Of a stretch of DNA of 64,000 nucleotides, positions 44,921 to 54,117 are shown piece by piece (position 1 is the stretch's first letter; the number at the start of each line of letters is the position of its first letter). This DNA is from Paenibacillus endophyticus (GTDB lineage Bacteria; Bacillota; Bacilli; Paenibacillales; Paenibacillaceae). The stretch covers positions 118,403 to 182,402 of the forward strand of contig NZ_JACHXW010000009.1 in the NCBI RefSeq assembly GCF_014192395.1, written 5' to 3'. The notes beneath the pieces were generated by a model that was not told the origin of the DNA, did no database searches, and was given only the letters and a program-made list of their open reading frames with translations. The translations under genes and the position numbers were made by a program.

Positions 44921-45822
44921 CCGTGCGAGAAGCGCTGCCGGTATTTGCGTGGAGAAATGCCTTCGTACTTGGCGAAGCAAGAGGCAAAGTAAGCTGCATG
45001 GTTGAAGCCAACCTCTTCGCCGATACGGGCGACGGCCAGGTCGGTTTGGAGCAGCAGCAGCTTCGCCCGCTCAATGCGAAAGCGCATCAAATAATCGAAT
45101 GGGGCGCAGCCAAATTCTTTTTGCATGCATCTCGCGATATAGACAGGATGGAAGTTGATACTCTCGCCAAGCTCCTGAGCGGTTATGTTATCGCGGTAAT
45201 GCTCCCGCAAGTAGGAGGCTGCTTGCTCTGCGCATAAGGCAGAGGGCGTAGGGCCTTGCGTTTCCATGGATGCGGACAAATGCTCGATGACCTCCTGGAA
45301 CGCAAGCTGCTGCTTCCACTTGACGCTTGGGATATGGTCATTCATATTAAGCAGCACCAGCTGGTTGAGAAGGCTCTCCATCTTGGAGGGCTGGAGCAGC
45401 TTAGTGAATTGCGGCAGCTGCTTCGTGAAGGTTTGCGTCGTATAAAAACTAGAGGAAAGCACGCGCTCCTTCGCTTTTTCAATCAACTCTTTGGTTCCTA
45501 CAACCCGTTCCTCCGCTATGGCTTCCTCCGACAAGCCCCATTGTCCGGTCGTCTGGAAATGTATCCAGTAATAAGAGGTTTGCTCTTGGCAGGCACGCGT
45601 AGCGTAATGATAGGCGTCAGGCCGGAGGATCAGAGCATGGCCGCCGCTTACTTCGTAGTGCTGCTCTTCTTCTCCGATATAGAGGCAGCCTCGCGTGACA
45701 ACCAGCAGGTCGAACACTTCTATATTGCGTCTGCTGGGATGCTTGCGCCCTGCGGGTGCAAGGGTATACCCGCCGATGATGTAATGCGGAAGCGGCGGGA
45801 TGGTCATATGAATAATAGGCAC
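44917..45822 (-). CDS. AraC-family transcriptional regulator
   Basis: A 301-residue regulator: N-terminal cupin-like sensing domain (ILRPDAYHYATRACQEQTSYYWIHF, about residues 68-92) and C-terminal double helix-turn-helix (AASYLREHYRDNITAQELGE with HPVYIARCMQKEFGCAPFDYL, then LAVARIGEEVGFNHAAYFAS and GISPRKYRQ). It starts at GTG 45822 with AGGGGAG upstream. It is divergent from the MATE pump at 45983 and may control it; its effector is unknown but such cupins often bind sugars. Confidence 0.9.
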   Translation of the reverse strand: MPIIHMTIPPLPHYIIGGYTLAPAGRKHPSRRNIEVFDLLVVTRGCLYIGEEEQHYEVSGGHALILRPDAYHYATRACQEQTSYYWIHFQTTGQWGLSEEAIAEERVVGTKELIEKAKERVLSSSFYTTQTFTKQLPQFTKLLQPSKMESLLNQLVLLNMNDHIPSVKWKQQLAFQEVIEHLSASMETQGPTPSALCAEQAASYLREHYRDNITAQELGESINFHPVYIARCMQKEFGCAPFDYLMRFRIERAKLLLLQTDLAVARIGEEVGFNHAAYFASCFAKYEGISPRKYRQRFSHG

Positions 45823-45982
45823 TGGTTTGCTGGCTCCCCTATTTCGAAGTTGGAATCGTTATAGTTTCGGTTGTAAAAGTGATACATCAGGCTCAGTATA
45901 GCATCTATAATTTGAAATGACGAATGATCAATTGACAACGGATTCGGCTCCCAGCAGGGAGCTCGTGCAGGAGGAAAGCATA

Positions 45983-47365
45983 ATGGCTTTGACGGATAAA
46001 AAATTCTCGCTTTGGATGCTGGCATGGCCGATATTTATCGAGCTGTTTTTGCAATTTTTATTAGGGGCCGCGGATACGCTTATGGTAAGCCGTATCAGCG
46101 ACGATGCGGTTGCTGTAGTCGGCTTCTCCAACCAGCTGTTCCAAGCGCTTACGACTTTGTTTATTACCGTAGCAAGCGGTGCAGGCATCCTTATCGCTCA
46201 GAAGATAGGCTCCCGCAATGGCGAGGATGCGCGTACGATCGCTATCATGGCCGTAACGGTAAGTGCGATTATAGGTATTGGGCTCAGCGTTCTGCTGTAT
46301 TTGATTCCAGGGGAAATCGCCGCAATACTCCAGCTTCCGGAGCATTTGATCCCGCTTGCGGAGACTTATATTTCTATCGTTGGCGGCGGTATGGTTCTCA
46401 TTGCCGTCATGTCGGCGCTCAGCACGTCGATTCGGAATACGGGCAATACGAAAGGACCGATGTACACGGCAATCGGGATGAATGTGGTTCATGTATTTTT
46501 CAACTATGCGTTCATCTTCGGCGCTTTCGGTTTCCCGAAATGGGGACTGATGGGCGTAGCCGTCTCCACCGTGCTCTGCCGATTGCTGGCTACCATCGTA
46601 CTGTTCATCATGTTCCTCAGCTCCTTCGAGAGGACGATCAGCCTGCGCGACTTTTCGCTGTTCAATCGCAAGCTGTTCGGTGACATTATCCGTATTGGCT
46701 GGCCTCTTGGCGTCAATATGTCCTGCTGGGTGTTCACGCAGCTGCTGATCTTCACGTTTCTGGCGATGCTGGGCTCGAATGAGCTGGCAGCGAGAACGTA
46801 TATGAACACACTCGAATCGTTCTGCTTTATGCTCGGCTATTCGATTGCGCTTGCGGTGCAAATCCAGATTGCCCATTTGTACGGTGCGGGAAGGGTAAAG
46901 GAGGCTTACGGTCTCGCTTTCCGGGCGATGTGGATCGGTCTCGGTGTCGTGACGGTCAATGCTTTCCTTATCTTCCTGTTCGGGAAGCAGCTGCTCGGCT
47001 TGTTCACTGACAATAAGGAGATCGTGGCGCTCGGCGTCTCGCTGCTTGGTATGAACCTGCTGCTGCAGCCGGGCAAAATGATTAATATGGCGCTCGGCAA
47101 TGCGTTGAACGCGGTCGGGGATACGCGATATACGATGTGGACATCCGTTTTCTCGATGTGGCTGGTTGCGACGGCACTTGCTTATTATGTAGGCATTGCG
47201 CTTGGCTGGGGCTTGATCGGCATTTATGCATGCATGATACTGGATGAATACATCCGCGGCACCTTGTCGCTGCTTCGCTGGCGAGGCAAGAAATTTCTTC
47301 GCAAAGCGGAGTCACAGGAGATTGCTGCTATGGCGCTGCGGAAACAAACCGCGCTGGAAGCGTAA
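45983..47365 (+). CDS. MATE-family efflux transporter
   Basis: A 460-residue multidrug/metabolite antiporter of the MATE family with about twelve membrane segments. It starts LWMLAWPIFIELFLQFLLGAADTLMVSRIS, with internally repeated MATE halves (second beginning near residue 235, IIRIGWPLGVNMSCWVFTQ). The start chosen is ATG 45983, preceded by GGAGGAAAG; an in-frame upstream ATG at 45917 lacks a site. Divergent from an AraC-type regulator. Confidence 0.92.
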   Translation: MALTDKKFSLWMLAWPIFIELFLQFLLGAADTLMVSRISDDAVAVVGFSNQLFQALTTLFITVASGAGILIAQKIGSRNGEDARTIAIMAVTVSAIIGIGLSVLLYLIPGEIAAILQLPEHLIPLAETYISIVGGGMVLIAVMSALSTSIRNTGNTKGPMYTAIGMNVVHVFFNYAFIFGAFGFPKWGLMGVAVSTVLCRLLATIVLFIMFLSSFERTISLRDFSLFNRKLFGDIIRIGWPLGVNMSCWVFTQLLIFTFLAMLGSNELAARTYMNTLESFCFMLGYSIALAVQIQIAHLYGAGRVKEAYGLAFRAMWIGLGVVTVNAFLIFLFGKQLLGLFTDNKEIVALGVSLLGMNLLLQPGKMINMALGNALNAVGDTRYTMWTSVFSMWLVATALAYYVGIALGWGLIGIYACMILDEYIRGTLSLLRWRGKKFLRKAESQEIAAMALRKQTALEA

Positions 47366-47389
47366 GAAAAGCGTATAATAGAAAAAAAG

Positions 47390-47425
47390 AAAACGGCGGC
47401 TTCGATAGTGAAGGCTGCTGTTTTT
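47390..47425 (+). terminator. Rho-independent terminator after the MATE gene
   Basis: AAAACGGCGGCTTC and GAAGGCTGCTGTTTT form a stem with a GATAGT loop and a T-run. Confidence 0.75.
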
Positions 47426-47456
47426 CATATTTACAGTAAGGGAGAGAGAAGCGGGT

Positions 47457-47954
47457 ATGGCATCCATGGTCATGATGAATGAAAAAATACGTGCCTCCGA
47501 GGTCCATCTTACGGGCTTGCGCGGCGAGGATCTCGGTATTGTAACGCGCGATGAGGCGCTCGCGAAGGCGCGTGAGCTTAAGGTGGATCTCGTATGCACC
47601 TCGCTCATGAGCAGCCCCCCTCCGTGCAAGCTGGTCGCGAAGGGACAAGCCAAGCAGCAGGCGGGGCAAGAGAAACGCAGCGCGAAGGCCAAGGAGCAGC
47701 CTGCCAAGGTGAAAGAGCTGCGTTTGACCCCGCATATCGAAGAGCATGATTATGATACGAAGCTTCGTCAGGCGGCGAAGCTGCTCGGCTCCGGCAATGG
47801 CATCCAGCTAGTGGTGCGCATCCAGGGCAAGGAAGGTCCGAAGGCGAAGGAGCTGCTCGAGCGAATGGTGAAGGATTTGGCGGAGAACGGCAAGAAACAG
47901 TCAGGCATCCAAGTGAGCGGCAAGCAGGCAGCCGTTCAAGTATTGCCATTGTAG
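47457..47954 (+). CDS. Translation initiation factor IF-3 paralogue
   Basis: The 165-residue protein has the IF-3 layout: N-terminal domain MMNEKIRASEVHLTGLRGED followed by GIVTRDEALAKARELKVDL, a basic linker (lysine/glutamine-rich, about 68-88) and C-terminal domain KELRLTPHIEEHDYDTKLRQ with KLLERMV-like helix (KELLERMVKDL). The core motifs are recognisable but the C-terminal half is diverged (GNGIQLVVRIQGKEGPKAKE). It is not in the usual infC-rpmI-rplT context, so it is likely a second copy. IF-3 screens start codons on the 30S subunit. A MASMV start at ATG 47457 follows GGGAG by 12 nt. Confidence 0.85.
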   Translation: MASMVMMNEKIRASEVHLTGLRGEDLGIVTRDEALAKARELKVDLVCTSLMSSPPPCKLVAKGQAKQQAGQEKRSAKAKEQPAKVKELRLTPHIEEHDYDTKLRQAAKLLGSGNGIQLVVRIQGKEGPKAKELLERMVKDLAENGKKQSGIQVSGKQAAVQVLPL

Positions 47955-48160
47955 CCGATTAGCCGCTCTAGGGGGGAATAGAGCGAATCCATAGCTCTAT
48001 TCTCTCAATCTCATTCTGGCAGTTCATGAACGCCAAAATATCATGTATGATTTTAGCAACAGATATATTTGTATGCGCTTTCTTTACAAGACTGGCATAA
48101 CCGAATGAATCGTATCCATACATTAAGGTATTTGATGATGCTGATCGGGGAGGTTGTCGA

Positions 48161-50515
48161 TTGAAGAAGACGATACATACAGGACCCATCAAGCTGCCAA
48201 GACTGCCGGATCCGAAGCTATGGGTAAGCAAGGCTCCCTTCGGGCTTGGCCGCATTAAGCCGCATCATATAAAGGATACGTTGAAGGTGGCCTGGGATAA
48301 TCGGGACAGCTTGCCGTATGCCTACCGCATACTAACGCAGGGCGTCTGCGACGGCTGCGCGCTTGGCGTATCCGGGTTGTATGACCAGACGCTGGAAGGA
48401 CCGCATGTATGCACGACAAGGCTAAACGTGCTGCGCCTGAACACGATGCCAGCGATCAAGCCGGCCATGCTGCACGCGGACATCGACGAGCTGCGGAAGC
48501 TGGACAGCGCACAGCTGCGCAAGCTTGGGAGGCTGCCGTACCCGCTCATTCGCAGCAAGGGAGAACGCAGCTTTCGCAGAATATCATGGGACGAGGCATT
48601 GGGACGCATCGCGGCGAAAGCGCGGGCGATCGATCCGAAGCAGATGGCCTTCTATTTAACCGCCAGAGGCATTACGAATGAATCCTATTATGTGGCGGGG
48701 AAGGCGGCTAGACTCATCGGTACGAATAATATCGATAATGCTTCCCGAATCTGTCATTCCCCTTCGAAGACGGCTATGAAGCGCTCCCTAGGCGTTGGGG
48801 CATCTACCTGCAATTACAAGGATTGGATTGGTACTGACATCCTGGTGTTCTGGGGCAGCGTCGCCGCGAATAATCAGCCGGTGTCGACGAAGTACATGTA
48901 CGCAGCGAAGCGCAAGGGGACGAGAATTATCGTCATTAACCCCTACCGCGAGCCGGCAATGGAGGGCTACTGGATTCCATCGATACCGGAGTCGGCGCTG
49001 TTCGGTACGAAGCTGGCTGACGATTTCTATCAGGTGAACATCGGCGGAGACATCGCGTTTATGCATGGCGTTATGAAGAGCTGGTTCGAAATGGAGGAGG
49101 AGCAGCCGGGGGCGGCAATCGATCATGCTTTCGTGAACGCGCATACGAATGGGTATGAAGAGCTTCAGTCACATATTCGGAACCAGGATTGGGAGCTGCT
49201 GGAGCGATCTTCTGGGCTGACGCGCTCAAGGATGTGGGAGTTCGCTTTGCTGCTGGCAGAAGCGAAATCAGGAGTCTTCGTCTGGAGCATGGGGCTGACG
49301 CAGCATCGTTTCGGAACGGACAATATATCGCAGGTGGCGAATCTTGCGCTGCTGCGAGGCTTCCTTGGCAGAGAGCATTGCGGGCTGATGCCGATTCGCG
49401 GCCATAGCGGCGTGCAGGGTTCGGGAGAAATGGGTGCGGATCCCTTCAGTCTGCCGGGCGGCGAATTCAATGGCGACGATATTAAGCGGGTTGAGAAGCT
49501 CTGGGCCTTTAAGCTTCCAGAATGGCAGGGCGATATCGTAGGCGTATCGCTGGAGAACGCAATGCTGCCGGAGCGCCATGAACGAAAGCTGAAGCTGTTC
49601 TATACGTCAGGGGGTAATTTTGTCGAGACGATGCCCGATCCGCAGTTCGTAAGACGCTGCTTGGAAGCAGTCGATATGCGTGTACATCAGGATATTGTGC
49701 TTAATACCTCGACGCTGCTGGATGCGGAGGAGGAGGTCATCGTTCTCCCTGCGATGACAAGGTATGAGCAGCCGGGAGGCGGTACTTCAACATCGACGGA
49801 ACGAATGGTCTATTATTCGCCGGAGATCGAGGGACCACGGATCGAGGAGGCGCGCGCGGAATGGCAAATATACGCGGAGCTGGCAGCGCGGATTCGCCCG
49901 GAGCGGGCAGAAGCAATGGTGTTTCGTGATGCGCATGCCGTTAGGAGGGAGATCGCCATGGCAGCGCCAGCCTATGATGGCGTCCAGAAGCTGGGCAAGC
50001 AAGGCGATGTGTTTCAATGGGGAGGCGCATGGCTGTGCGAGGGCGGTTATTGCAAAACCGCAGACGGACGAGGCCAGCTGCTGCCGATTGCACTCCCGGA
50101 GCTACGCATACCGGAAGGGCATTTCTATGCGACAACCAGGCGTGGGAAGCAATTCAATTCCATGATTTACGGAGAGAAGGACGCCTTCAATGCGGCGGGC
50201 CGCTACGATGTATTGATGAATGGAGAAGACCTAACGAGGCTTGCGATATCGGAAGGCGAAGCGATTGTCGTATACAATCGGAGCGGCAGCTTTCATGGAC
50301 GAGCGAAGCGTGCGGATATAGCGGCAGGCAACATTGAGCTTTATTGGCCGGAGGGAAACAGCTTATTTGCCAAAGGCGTGTATGAGCCGCTTGCCGGCAT
50401 CCCGGAATACAATGCGTCCGTTATTGTGGAGCGCGCGGACACTTACCATGCTTTTAAGGATACGAGATATATGGAGAAGCGGATCGCAGAGCTGGAGACG
50501 GAGCCGCCTAGTTAG
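48161..50515 (+). CDS. FdhF/YdeP-family molybdopterin oxidoreductase
   Basis: A 784-residue molybdopterin-guanine-dinucleotide enzyme of the formate dehydrogenase-like FdhF/YdeP group. Near the N-terminus QGVCDGCALGVSGLYDQT has two cysteines. The cofactor-binding part includes RISWDEALGRIAAKA, CHSPS (NIDNASRICHSPSKTAMKRS), LVFWGSVAANNQPVSTKYMY and VWSMGLTQHRFGTDN; the C-terminal MoCo-binding barrel has TTRRGKQFNSMIYGEKDAFN. The reaction catalysed by this group is uncertain. Start TTG 48161 with GGGGAGG 7 nt before. FdhD follows, consistent with a cofactor-sulfuration need. Confidence 0.9.
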   Translation: MKKTIHTGPIKLPRLPDPKLWVSKAPFGLGRIKPHHIKDTLKVAWDNRDSLPYAYRILTQGVCDGCALGVSGLYDQTLEGPHVCTTRLNVLRLNTMPAIKPAMLHADIDELRKLDSAQLRKLGRLPYPLIRSKGERSFRRISWDEALGRIAAKARAIDPKQMAFYLTARGITNESYYVAGKAARLIGTNNIDNASRICHSPSKTAMKRSLGVGASTCNYKDWIGTDILVFWGSVAANNQPVSTKYMYAAKRKGTRIIVINPYREPAMEGYWIPSIPESALFGTKLADDFYQVNIGGDIAFMHGVMKSWFEMEEEQPGAAIDHAFVNAHTNGYEELQSHIRNQDWELLERSSGLTRSRMWEFALLLAEAKSGVFVWSMGLTQHRFGTDNISQVANLALLRGFLGREHCGLMPIRGHSGVQGSGEMGADPFSLPGGEFNGDDIKRVEKLWAFKLPEWQGDIVGVSLENAMLPERHERKLKLFYTSGGNFVETMPDPQFVRRCLEAVDMRVHQDIVLNTSTLLDAEEEVIVLPAMTRYEQPGGGTSTSTERMVYYSPEIEGPRIEEARAEWQIYAELAARIRPERAEAMVFRDAHAVRREIAMAAPAYDGVQKLGKQGDVFQWGGAWLCEGGYCKTADGRGQLLPIALPELRIPEGHFYATTRRGKQFNSMIYGEKDAFNAAGRYDVLMNGEDLTRLAISEGEAIVVYNRSGSFHGRAKRADIAAGNIELYWPEGNSLFAKGVYEPLAGIPEYNASVIVERADTYHAFKDTRYMEKRIAELETEPPS

Positions 50516-50599
50516 GGAGATGCAGGCATGCAGCGGCAAGGAATCTCTTGCCGTACAGCCTTTTGGCAAAGACGTGTAGGGTGCGGGGAGGGGATGCTT

Positions 50600-51409
50600 A
50601 TGGAGCTTTCGAATACGACGAAATGGCGCATACGGAGATACGATGGCACTGCGATTGTGGAGAGGGATGACGACATTGCCGCGGAATTTCCGCTCACCTT
50701 GAAGCTCGGCGGCGAAGAGTTCGCGACGCTGGTATGCTCGCCTACCAATCTGGAGGAGCTGGTTGTCGGTTTTCTCGCCTCCGAAGGCGTTATTCGCGAA
50801 GCGGGCCAGCTAAAGGCGCTCACCATTCATGAGGATAAAGGCTTTGCTTACGTAGAGCTTGCGCATGGGCTAACGATTAGCCGTGATCATTATGCCAAGC
50901 GTTTTATTGGCTCCTGCTGCGGGAAGAGCAGGCAGTTTTATTTCCACAATGACATGCTTACGGCCAAAACGATCATGACCCGCACCCGCATCTCGGCTGA
51001 GCAGTGCATCCGTTTCATGGAGGAGCTGCAGGCGAGCTCCGCGGAATTCCGCAGTACGGGCGGCGTCCATAACGCGGCGATCGGTACGCCATCCGGACTG
51101 CTTGCCGTCAGAACGGATATTGGCAGGCACAACGCGCTTGACAAGCTGTTCGGCTACTGCTTGATGCACCGCCTGCGCACCTCTGATAAGGTGATTGCCT
51201 TTAGCGGAAGATTATCTTCGGAAGCGGTGCTAAAGGCGGCTAAGATTGGCTGCGGCATCATGCTGAGCAAATCGGCACCGACTGATCTCGCCCTGCGCCT
51301 TGCCGAGGATCTCGGCATTACCTGCGTAGGTTTTATCAGGGGCGGAGAGATGAACGTGTATACGCATGCGGAGCGAATTGATTTCGGCGATGCATTGACA
51401 CTATGGTAG
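50600..51409 (+). CDS. fdhD: FdhD, sulfur carrier for formate-dehydrogenase-type enzymes
   Basis: FdhD transfers sulfur to the molybdenum cofactor of formate dehydrogenases. The 269-residue protein has the conserved cysteine pair in GSCCGKSR (about residues 108-115), FRSTGGVHNAAIGTPSGLLA, DIGRHNALDKLFGYCL and FSGRLSSEAVLKAAKIGCGI. The ATG at 50600 lies 6 nt after GGGGAGGGG; longer in-frame starts from 50528 give an unrelated leader. It follows the oxidoreductase gene closely and is evidently co-transcribed. Confidence 0.94.
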   Translation: MELSNTTKWRIRRYDGTAIVERDDDIAAEFPLTLKLGGEEFATLVCSPTNLEELVVGFLASEGVIREAGQLKALTIHEDKGFAYVELAHGLTISRDHYAKRFIGSCCGKSRQFYFHNDMLTAKTIMTRTRISAEQCIRFMEELQASSAEFRSTGGVHNAAIGTPSGLLAVRTDIGRHNALDKLFGYCLMHRLRTSDKVIAFSGRLSSEAVLKAAKIGCGIMLSKSAPTDLALRLAEDLGITCVGFIRGGEMNVYTHAERIDFGDALTLW

Positions 51410-51428
51410 TGATTGTATATCATTTTCT

Positions 51429-51443
51429 TGAAAATGATTATCA
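51429..51443 (+). promoter_or_regulatory. Fur box
   Basis: TGAAAATGATTATCA matches the 7-1-7 Fur consensus TGATAATNATTATCA at 14 of 15 positions. It lies 24 bp before the ABC transporter start, within a larger TAGTGAT...ATCACTA inverted repeat, so iron-dependent repression is likely. Confidence 0.75.
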
Positions 51444-51467
51444 CTACGAGAGAAGAAGGAGTATATG

Positions 51468-53186
51468 ATGCTTTTACGATTTTTTGCCTATTATAAGCCT
51501 TACAAGAAGCTATTCCTGCTGGATTTCTGCTGTGCGGTACTGCTGGCTGTGCTTGAGCTATGCTTCCCGCTTGCGGTCAGCTATGTAATAGATACACTGC
51601 TGCCGGATGAGAATTGGGGGCTGATTGTAACGGCCTGCGCGATTCTGCTTATTGTCTACATCATTAATACGCTGCTTTCCTACGTTGTTACCTATTGGGG
51701 GCATATGCTCGGCATTAACATTGAGACGGATATGCGCAAAAAGCTGTTCGACCATGTGCAGAAGCTATCCTTCCGTTTCTTCGACAACACCAAGACCGGT
51801 CATCTGATCTCGCGTCTTACGAATGACCTCTTCGAGATCGGCGAGGTCGCCCATCACGGGCCGGAGGATATGTTCATTGCGGCGATGACGCTCATAGGTG
51901 CTTTCGGAATCATGGCGTATATTAATCTGGAGCTGGCGATTCTCACCTTCGTGATCGTGCCGATTATTATTTGGCTCGTACTTATGTTCAATGGCAAAAT
52001 GACGAAAGCCGCGAATCGCCTGTTCTCGGATATGGCTGATTTCAACGCGCGCGTGGAGGATACGGTTGGCGGTATCCGCGTCGTTCAGGCGTTCTCCAAT
52101 GAAGGACATGAGAGAAAGCTGTTCAAGGTGAACAATCTGCGCTTCCGCGAAGCCAAGCTTATTTCGTACAAAATCATTGGGTTGAACTCATCCATCACGT
52201 ACATGCTGATGAGACTCGTATCCGTGTTCGTGCTTATTGCAGGCACATGGTTTGTTATTAAAGGGGAATTGAAATACGGAGAGTTCATCAGCTTCGTGCT
52301 TCTGACGAATATTTTCTTCAAGCCGATCGAGAAGATCAATGCCGTTATCGAGAGTTATCCGAAAGGGATCGCTGGATTCAAACGCTACGTTCAATTGCTG
52401 GAAACGGCTCCTGACGTAGCGGATAAGCCGAATGCGACCGAGGTTGACCGCTTATCCGGCAACATTGAGTACCGCCAAGTCACGTTCGGCTATGAAGGCG
52501 AAGCGAAGGTGCTCCAAAATATTGACCTGACGATTCGCGCAGGCGAGACGATCGCTTTCGTAGGGCCGTCCGGGGCAGGCAAGACTACGCTCTGCAGCTT
52601 GCTGCCGCGATTCTACGAGATTGAGGGCGGAAGCATCTCTGTCGACGGTTATGATATTCGCGATTTGAAGCTGGACTCGCTGCGGAAGCAGATCGGAATC
52701 GTTCAGCAGGATGTGTTCCTGTTCGCAGGCACAATTCGAGAGAATATCGCCTATGGCAAGCTCGGTGCGTCGGACGAGGATATCTGGCAGGCAGCACGCA
52801 GGGCGAAGCTGGAGGAATTCATCCATGCCCAGCCGCAAGGCCTCGATACGGTAGTTGGGGAGCGTGGCGTTAAGCTGTCCGGTGGGCAAAAGCAGCGCCT
52901 TGCCATTGCGAGAATGTTCCTTAAAAACCCGCCAATCCTTATTCTCGATGAAGCGACGTCGGCGCTCGACACGGAGACGGAAGCTGCGATTCAGCAATCA
53001 TTGGCAGAATTGTCCGTAGGACGCACGACGCTAGTAATCGCACATCGGCTTGCCACGATTAAGAACGCCGACAGAATCGTCGTCGTTACGGAGCAAGGGA
53101 TTAGCGAGCAAGGTCGGCACGAGGAGCTTATATCGGCGGGCGGCATCTACAGCCGCTTGCACCATGCGCAGTTCGGAGCGAGATAA
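51468..53186 (+). CDS. ABC exporter, fused permease and ATPase
   Basis: A 572-residue half-transporter that would work as a homodimer: six membrane helices (about residues 10-300) with coupling motif KLSFRFFDNTKTGHLISRLTND, and an ATPase domain with Walker A VGPSGAGKTTLC, signature LSGGQKQRLAIARM, Walker B ILILDEATSALDTE and H-loop VIAHRLATI. The ATG at 51468 is 6 nt from AAGGAG; another ATG lies 3 bp upstream. The Fur box in front suggests a role in iron or siderophore handling, or protection under iron limitation. Confidence 0.92.
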   Translation: MLLRFFAYYKPYKKLFLLDFCCAVLLAVLELCFPLAVSYVIDTLLPDENWGLIVTACAILLIVYIINTLLSYVVTYWGHMLGINIETDMRKKLFDHVQKLSFRFFDNTKTGHLISRLTNDLFEIGEVAHHGPEDMFIAAMTLIGAFGIMAYINLELAILTFVIVPIIIWLVLMFNGKMTKAANRLFSDMADFNARVEDTVGGIRVVQAFSNEGHERKLFKVNNLRFREAKLISYKIIGLNSSITYMLMRLVSVFVLIAGTWFVIKGELKYGEFISFVLLTNIFFKPIEKINAVIESYPKGIAGFKRYVQLLETAPDVADKPNATEVDRLSGNIEYRQVTFGYEGEAKVLQNIDLTIRAGETIAFVGPSGAGKTTLCSLLPRFYEIEGGSISVDGYDIRDLKLDSLRKQIGIVQQDVFLFAGTIRENIAYGKLGASDEDIWQAARRAKLEEFIHAQPQGLDTVVGERGVKLSGGQKQRLAIARMFLKNPPILILDEATSALDTETEAAIQQSLAELSVGRTTLVIAHRLATIKNADRIVVVTEQGISEQGRHEELISAGGIYSRLHHAQFGAR

Positions 53187-53252
53187 GGAACACTGGCATT
53201 CACAAAACAATGCGGATTCCTGTACCCTTTATTAGGCTGCTGCAAATATACC

Positions 53253-53290
53253 AAACGGCTCCCGAAATCATTTCGGGAGCCGTTTTTATT
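53253..53290. terminator. Bidirectional terminator
   Basis: A perfect 15-bp stem (53253-53267 with 53271-53285), loop TCA, with T-runs on both strands. It serves the ABC gene on plus and the YhcN-like lipoprotein gene on minus. Confidence 0.9.
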
Positions 53291-53302
53291 CAGAACGAGC
53301 GC

Positions 53303-53995
53303 TTACTTCTTCGCGTTGCTTCGATCCGCCTTCACAAGCCTAAGCAGCTCTCGCATATCGCTGGCCAGTCTATCCGGCGACAAGTTCTCGGCAAGAGCAT
53401 CTGCCCGAATCCTCTCAATCGCTTTCACCGCTTTCGCTCCGGTTACGGTCAGTACCTTAACATCACCGCCCATGAAGGTTTTGATCTGGCTCGCAGCCAT
53501 CGATAGATTATCATGGCCTTCCTTGTCAGTCCCGTTTATGCCGCCAAGTCCGTCATTCGGTGAATAGCCTTTACCCGACAGGCCTTCGGTCGGATCGAGC
53601 ACTTTTTGCTGAACGTCATCGTACTTCGAGCCGGAGGCTGTCAGCTTCTCTGTTGCCAGCACGACGGTATCGTCGAAGACGAATACGCGCACGTCGGAAA
53701 TGCCGATTCCGCTGAGCCTTGATTCGAGATGGGCGGAGAAGCCGCTCGCATGCAGGCTGGAGCTGCCAATCATGCTGTATACGGATGTGCCCATGCCGTT
53801 TGTGGTTTGGCCATGCTTGTTTGTCGTATGCAGCTTAGGACCGTTTTCACTTGGAATAACGGAAGGATCATGAAGCATCTTGGCTTCTTGCTGCGATAAA
53901 GCTTTGGAATGTGAGGTGTTAGGCGCGTCACTGGCGCAGCCGGATAGGGCTGCGGCAGCTAGGGACAAGGCAAGCAGCTTGCTGAGAGCGGTCAT
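53303..53995 (-). CDS. YhcN/YlaJ-family sporulation lipoprotein
   Basis: A 230-residue lipoprotein with signal peptide and lipobox LSGC (ALSKLLALSLAAAALSGCAS; Cys near residue 19). The mature part has the YhcN/YlaJ pattern: HLESRLSGIGISDVRVFVFD, DDTVVLA and a repeated KVLTVTGAKAVKAIERIR. Members of the family are forespore or spore-coat associated in Bacillus. I take the ATG at 53995, which follows GGAGG at about 11 nt; an upstream in-frame start at 54022 adds 9 residues. It is convergent with the ABC gene. Confidence 0.85.
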   Translation of the reverse strand: MTALSKLLALSLAAAALSGCASDAPNTSHSKALSQQEAKMLHDPSVIPSENGPKLHTTNKHGQTTNGMGTSVYSMIGSSSLHASGFSAHLESRLSGIGISDVRVFVFDDTVVLATEKLTASGSKYDDVQQKVLDPTEGLSGKGYSPNDGLGGINGTDKEGHDNLSMAASQIKTFMGGDVKVLTVTGAKAVKAIERIRADALAENLSPDRLASDMRELLRLVKADRSNAKK

Positions 53996-54117
53996 TAAAC
54001 GATCATCCTCCATAGGTAGCAATTTGCTGTTAGGATGACCCTTACCATCTTATGAATATTCATAGCATCTTGGAAAATAATAAAAGAGAAAATTGAAATT
54101 TCCAGGAGGTGCAGCAA

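Noticed and set aside
46061..46876. 271-codon minus-strand frame opposite the MATE gene
   Set aside because: Composition is that of a complement of a membrane protein gene; highly charged and His/Arg-rich without domains.
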